Shown here one piece after another: positions 6,895 to 10,482 of a stretch of DNA of 10,482 nt. The first letter of the stretch is position 1; each line of letters starts with the position of its first letter. Below the pieces are notes generated by a model. That model ran no database searches. It was not told the DNA's origin and worked only from the letters and a program-made list of their open reading frames with translations. The DNA comes from Calditrichia bacterium (lineage in GTDB: Bacteria; Calditrichota; Calditrichia; RBG-13-44-9): positions 1 to 10,482 of the forward strand of contig JALXCH010000605.1 of assembly GCA_026991005.1 (NCBI GenBank). Reading direction: 5' to 3'. Made by a program: the position numbers and the translations under genes.

Positions 6895-6935
6895 TTGAAA
6901 AATTTAGTTCTATTTTGTCATAAAAAACGGGGGAA
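6895..6935 (+). promoter_or_regulatory. Candidate promoter and ribosome binding site of the protease gene
   Basis: TTGAAA (6895-6900) and CATAAA (6919-6924) are separated by 18 bases and loosely match -35 and -10 boxes. GGGGGAA (6929-6935) sits six bases before the ATG at 6942 and is the likely ribosome binding site. The promoter is weak as written and would leave a very short leader; in Bacteroidota-like bacteria the consensus differs, so the ribosome site is the better supported part. Confidence 0.3.
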
Positions 6936-6941
6936 CGTTTC

Positions 6942-9900
6942 ATGAAACGCTGGTTTGCATTTATTGATTTGTTTGTCATCTTTTTTATGATATTCACCTC
7001 AGTCGTAGCTTCGGAGTCGAATTATTTCACAGACCGTTTTCTGGTATGTTTCCATAAAAGCCTTTCCCATATTGAACCGAGGATAGAAAACGGCACGGTG
7101 CAGGTGGGAATCCCTTCTTTCGATCGGCTATGCCGCCGCTTTGGAGTGGTTCGTATGGAACGCTGGCTCACCAGCGCCGATGAGCGGGACGTGGATGGAG
7201 AAATTAAACTATCCAACATCTACCGGCTTGTGCTTTCCGATAAATCCCGGCTGGAAGAGGCTCTAAAGGCGTTTGCTGAAGTAGAGGACATCATCCGGGT
7301 AGAACGCGAATTTTACGACACACCGGATGTGTTTCTCGATCCTTACCAGCCGAACGATCCTTCCTTAAGCAGCCAATGGTACATTTTTAAAATCATGGCC
7401 GATTACGCCTGGGGATTGTGGACCAATTTCGGGCAGATGCCGGCTGATACCACCGTAGTGGTAGCGGTGGTGGATATGGGCATCGAATGGACTCATCCGG
7501 ATTTGATAGACAACATCTGGGTAAATCCAGGAGAGGATATTGATGGAGACGGAGTGGTGGGCGATTTTGGTCCTCCTTCCAGCGGCGGAGATGAAGACGG
7601 CATCGATAACGATGGAAACGGTAAGGTAGATGATTTAATTGGCTGGGACTTTGCCGGTGCCGATCATAATTTCGTTCAACCGGACAACAATCCCTTAGCG
7701 GTCGCAAACGATCATGGCACCAATGTGATGGGATGTGCTTCCGCTGCAACGGATAACAACCTGGGCATTGCCGGAACCGGTTTTCGGGTAAAAATTCTGG
7801 TAACCAAACATGGTGCCGACGATGGTTATCAGTACCTGCTCAACACCTACGACGGAATTCTGTATGCCGCCAAGAGCGGTGCAGATATCATCAACTGTAG
7901 CTGGGGAAGCTACAATTACTCCGGATTTGCCCAAAGCGTCATTAATACAGCTCACGACACATACGGTGCCATCATTGTTGGCTCCGCCGGGAATGACAAC
8001 TATAATCTGGCTAACCATCCTCACTATCCTTCCAATTACAACCACGTCATTTGCGTTGCGGGGACCAATCCCGATGATTCCAAAGCCAATGGCTCGAATT
8101 ATGGTACCCGGGTGGATATTAGCGCTCCGTATTCTTCCATTTACACCACCACCTTTATGGGAAGCGGAGGATACCAGACCACCCAGGGAACATCCTTTTC
8201 GGCGCCCATTGTTTCCGGAGTATTGGCCCTGCTCAAATCCATGTACCCGGATTCGGGCCAGGGCTGGCTGGAGAATCGCCTTCTGGATAGCGCCGATCCC
8301 ATTGACGATATGAATCCCAATTATGTGGGAATGCTTGGTTCCGGGCGAGTTAATGCGTTCAACGCTCTGGGACAACCGCTGTACCCCAATCTGAACTACA
8401 ACGCGCAGGCATTGCAAATCATAAATGACGACGGAAATGGTGTGCTGAATCCCGGCGAAGGAGCTTACCTACGCATCACCATTAAGAACGCCGATGGCTG
8501 GGCACTGGCTTCCAATGTGGAAGCGGTGCTGCGCTGTTCCAGCCCGTTTATTACCATCACAGACAGTGTTGCCACATTTGGCTCTATCTCCGGTGGTTCC
8601 ATCGGCATCAATATTACCGATCCGTTTGAATTTTACGTGGACACCCTTGCCAGTAACGGAGATTATCCATTTACCCTGTACATAAAAGCCAACGAAGGGA
8701 GCGGGGTTCTCTACGAGAAACTTCTTGATTTTTCCATTTACATCAACGGCTTCCAGACCGGCTGGCCGGTGAGCGGGTTGAGCTATGTGCAATCGCCGCC
8801 CGTGGTGCAGGATGTGGATGGAGATGGCTCTCCGGAGATTTTTGTAGGAACCAATGCCGGAAATTTGTGGGGCTGGAGGGTGGATGGAAGCCCGTTGAAT
8901 GGTTTTCCCGTGGCGCTGGGTGGCCAGATCTGGGGCAGCCCCTCGCTAGGTGATCTGGATGGTGATGGCACACCGGAAATTGTGGTAGGGAATACTGCTG
9001 GCCATCTCTTCGTGGTGGCACCGGATGGAACCATTCTTCACGATTGGGACATCGGGGAATTCATTTACAGCACGGTGTCGCTGGCCGACCTGGATAATAA
9101 TGGCGCGCCAGAAATAATTTTCGGCACTTTCTCGGGAAATCTCCACGTGCTGAATCCGGATGGTAGCAACTTTTCCGCTTTTCCCTATGCAATGGGAACC
9201 ATGGAGCGAGTGATGGGAGGCTGCGCCGTGGCCGATTTGAACGGTGACGGTTACCGCGAAATTGTGGTCACCACCCAGAACAAACATATTTATGCCTTCG
9301 ACCAAAACGGGAATCTGGTGAGCGGATTTCCCGTTACTACCAACGCTCCTCTGTTCGCCGCTCCGGTGATTGCCGATTTTTCGGGCAACGTCCGGATTAT
9401 TGCCGGAGATGCCGGAGGTACAGTGTACCTGATTAAACCGGATGGCAGCCTGGAGTATTCTCTGGATGCCGGAGCTCCCGTGCGTGCCCCAGCCGGGCTG
9501 TGCGACGTATCCAGCGACGGCGTTCCCGAAATATTTGTACCCACCCAGAGCGGCGAAGTCGCTGCCTGGGATTGGCAGGGAAATTCCCTGAGCGGATTTC
9601 CCCTCCCATTTAGCGGTGGTGCCGTGACCCAGCCGGTGTTTGCCGATGTTACCGGAGACGGAGCGCCAGAGATAGTTCTGGCAGCTCTGTCCGGAGAAAT
9701 TTACACTTACAACTTCTCCTCCGCCAGTTGGGTTACGGGATTCCCAGTAACCATTGGCGGGCAGACGAAATCTACCCCCACGGTGGTCGATCTGGATGGA
9801 GATGGAGATCTGGAAATTGTGACGGGAACCAACAACAGCGTGGCAGTTCTGGACGTGAGGTTTCCTAACGCCGACGCCGAAAGTTACTGGCACACCTATC

Positions 9901-10238
9901 AGGGAAATCCGGCCCATACCGGCTATTACGGCGATGCACTGGTGGGCATTCCCCATCGGCAGGAAAGCAAAATCCTGCGGTACGCCCTGTTTCCCAATTT
10001 CCCCAATCCGTTTAATCCCAGTACCACCATTCGTTACTCCCTCCAGAAAACCAGTTTGGTGCGCCTGGAGGTTTATAACGTGCTGGGCGAACGGGTAGCG
10101 GTACTGGTAAACCAAAAACAGGGAGCGGGACTCCACCGGGTGCAGTGGGATGCTCGCCATTTACCTTCCGGTATTTATTTTTGTCGTTTAAGAGCCGGTG
10201 AATTCCAGGCCGTACACCGCATGTTATTGATGAAATAA
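6942..10238 (+). CDS. Secreted subtilisin-like (S8) protease with FG-GAP propeller and type IX sorting tail
   Basis: A 1098-residue extracellular serine protease. Residues 1-23 are a Sec signal peptide with likely cleavage at VVA/S, followed by a prodomain-like region to about 130. The S8 catalytic domain spans about 145-475: D178 in VVDMGIEWTHPDL, H258 in NDHGTNVMG, oxyanion N351 in GSAGND and S418 in GTSFSAPIVSG, so the triad is complete. Asp/Gly-rich loops between D178 and H258 (200-235) look like calcium sites. Residues about 480-600 form a beta-rich linker. At 620-975 come eight FG-GAP/VCBS-like repeats about 47 residues apart, with cores such as DVDGDGSPEI (624), DLDGDGTPEI (671) and DLDGDGDLEI (950). 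The C-terminus (about 1017-1098) is a type IX secretion sorting domain with FPNFPNPFNPSTTIRYSL, VYNVLGE and LPSGIYF. It is probably exported through SprA-type machinery and either anchored or released. Substrate unknown. The next gene begins 36 bases downstream. Confidence 0.95.
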   Translation: MKRWFAFIDLFVIFFMIFTSVVASESNYFTDRFLVCFHKSLSHIEPRIENGTVQVGIPSFDRLCRRFGVVRMERWLTSADERDVDGEIKLSNIYRLVLSDKSRLEEALKAFAEVEDIIRVEREFYDTPDVFLDPYQPNDPSLSSQWYIFKIMADYAWGLWTNFGQMPADTTVVVAVVDMGIEWTHPDLIDNIWVNPGEDIDGDGVVGDFGPPSSGGDEDGIDNDGNGKVDDLIGWDFAGADHNFVQPDNNPLAVANDHGTNVMGCASAATDNNLGIAGTGFRVKILVTKHGADDGYQYLLNTYDGILYAAKSGADIINCSWGSYNYSGFAQSVINTAHDTYGAIIVGSAGNDNYNLANHPHYPSNYNHVICVAGTNPDDSKANGSNYGTRVDISAPYSSIYTTTFMGSGGYQTTQGTSFSAPIVSGVLALLKSMYPDSGQGWLENRLLDSADPIDDMNPNYVGMLGSGRVNAFNALGQPLYPNLNYNAQALQIINDDGNGVLNPGEGAYLRITIKNADGWALASNVEAVLRCSSPFITITDSVATFGSISGGSIGINITDPFEFYVDTLASNGDYPFTLYIKANEGSGVLYEKLLDFSIYINGFQTGWPVSGLSYVQSPPVVQDVDGDGSPEIFVGTNAGNLWGWRVDGSPLNGFPVALGGQIWGSPSLGDLDGDGTPEIVVGNTAGHLFVVAPDGTILHDWDIGEFIYSTVSLADLDNNGAPEIIFGTFSGNLHVLNPDGSNFSAFPYAMGTMERVMGGCAVADLNGDGYREIVVTTQNKHIYAFDQNGNLVSGFPVTTNAPLFAAPVIADFSGNVRIIAGDAGGTVYLIKPDGSLEYSLDAGAPVRAPAGLCDVSSDGVPEIFVPTQSGEVAAWDWQGNSLSGFPLPFSGGAVTQPVFADVTGDGAPEIVLAALSGEIYTYNFSSASWVTGFPVTIGGQTKSTPTVVDLDGDGDLEIVTGTNNSVAVLDVRFPNADAESYWHTYQGNPAHTGYYGDALVGIPHRQESKILRYALFPNFPNPFNPSTTIRYSLQKTSLVRLEVYNVLGERVAVLVNQKQGAGLHRVQWDARHLPSGIYFCRLRAGEFQAVHRMLLMK
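8811..9818 (+). repeat. Eight in-gene FG-GAP/VCBS-like repeats (propeller blades)
   Basis: Within the protease gene, D-x-x-G/D-D-G-x-x-E-I cores recur at residues 624, 671, 716, 765, 812, 855, 902 and 950, giving steps of 43-49 residues. Seven keep the acidic calcium-type loop. The fifth (DFSGNVRII, 812-820) has lost it. GFPV-type strands (654, 796, 933 and similar) also repeat. The DNA copies have diverged, so this is an old protein-level duplication, not a recent tandem expansion. Eight blades would fit a closed beta-propeller that binds a surface or polysaccharide, but that function is inferred. Confidence 0.82.
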
Positions 10239-10274
10239 GGAAATTCTTCCGGATAAGAAAAAGGTGAGATTCCT

Positions 10275-10482
10275 TTGTTCTCGTACGTACTTATTTTCTT
10301 GTTAGCCATTGTCACCTCTGCCATCAGCGTGGTAGTGGGTCTGGGGGGTGGGCTTTTGCTCATCCCCCTTATCGTTCTTATTTTCGACCTTCCATTGAAA
10401 CATGTGGCGGGAACCATGCTTTTTGCCATGGTTCCTTACACCCTGGTGGCCATTTACCGCAATCGGCAGCACGGTTATGTCA
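10275..10482 (+). CDS. TauE/SafE-family permease, N-terminal part (runs off the window)
   Basis: The first 69 codons of an integral inner-membrane protein of the TauE/SafE group, which exports sulfite or other small organosulfur anions or carries related substrates. The N-terminal helix contains the glycine-rich family motif SVVVGLGGGLLLIPLIV, then a short loop LPLKHVAGT and a second hydrophobic helix MLFAMVPYTLVAIY, ending at RNRQHGY near the window edge. These match the G.GGG..L.P and A..T elements of the family. There is no ATG at the front: an in-frame stop lies at 10254-10256 and the first usable start is TTG at 10275, with AGGTGAG (10262-10268) six bases upstream. It lies 36 bases after the protease stop with no clear terminator between, so read-through transcription is possible. 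Substrate unknown. Confidence 0.8.
   Translation, partial: MFSYVLIFLLAIVTSAISVVVGLGGGLLLIPLIVLIFDLPLKHVAGTMLFAMVPYTLVAIYRNRQHGYV

Larger units (their letters stand above)
6062..6941. other. 880-base AT-rich stretch without a convincing gene
   Basis: This is the longest non-coding stretch in the window and clearly more AT-rich than the genes around it. It contains two spaced inverted repeats (6167-6229 and 6298-6362), a Shine-Dalgarno-like AGGAGGA (6402-6408) followed by only a few sense codons, an open stretch at 6515-6733 that may be a gene relic, and a hairpin CCCAATGAT (6662-6670) with ATC and ATTGGG (6679-6692). Its right end must hold the promoter of the protease gene. No structured RNA family was recognised. 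Long empty gaps of this kind often mark decayed genes or old insertions, but that is inference. Confidence 0.55.

Noticed and set aside
7695..8417. A 240-codon minus-strand frame opposite the protease catalytic domain
   Set aside because: Antisense to the S8 active-site region. No motif or start signal supports expression.
8946..10160. A 404-codon open frame on the minus strand opposite the protease propeller
   Set aside because: It lies wholly antisense to a clearly real protein with motifs throughout. Long antisense frames arise easily opposite Asp/Gly-rich repeats. It has no recognisable domain and a poor start context.
1..10482. CRISPR array, intact insertion sequence, phage or defence island
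   Set aside because: No regularly spaced direct repeats, terminal inverted repeats with an intact transposase, integrase or known defence genes were seen on either strand.

Overview
The window looks like a chromosomal segment from a Gram-negative bacterium of the Fibrobacterota-Chlorobiota-Bacteroidota (FCB) superphylum or a neighbouring phylum such as Calditrichota or KSB1. Three things point this way: a secreted protease with a C-terminal type IX secretion sorting domain (FPNFPNPFNPSTTIRYSL-type), a lipopolysaccharide-type heptosyltransferase, and a small two-helix membrane protein resembling the DUF3098 family. The phylum is inferred; no rRNA is present to fix it.

Layout. (1) 1-99: C-terminal tail of an unidentified gene. 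(2) 260-3391, plus strand: a compact block of a long-chain trans-polyprenyl diphosphate synthase, an ApbE-type FAD:protein FMN transferase lipoprotein and a GT9 heptosyltransferase. The gaps are 19 and 5 bases, so this is probably one operon serving the envelope and respiratory chain (quinone tail, flavinylated redox proteins, LPS core). (3) 3623-4606, minus strand: a two-part protein with an N-terminal HPF/RaiA (S30AE) ribosome-hibernation domain and a C-terminal half that reads like sigma-70 regions 2 and 4. This is the most unusual gene here. It ends at a strong hairpin facing the envelope operon. (4) 4720-5056, plus strand, divergent from the HPF-sigma gene: a small membrane protein followed 19 bases later by tRNA-Val(UAC). 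(5) 5414-6061, minus strand: a HAD phosphatase of the phosphoglycolate phosphatase type, convergent with the tRNA, with an inverted repeat in between. (6) 6062-6941: about 880 AT-rich bases with no convincing gene, but with hairpins, an orphan Shine-Dalgarno-like sequence and a 72-codon open stretch interrupted near its start, possibly a gene relic. (7) 6942-10238, plus strand: a 1098-residue secreted subtilisin-like (S8) protease with an eight-repeat FG-GAP/VCBS-like propeller and the type IX sorting tail. (8) 10275 to the end: the start of a TauE/SafE-family permease with a TTG start codon.

Apart from the HPF-sigma fusion and the long gap, the genes look like ordinary housekeeping and envelope genes. 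I see no CRISPR array, intact insertion sequence, phage gene or recognisable defence system.
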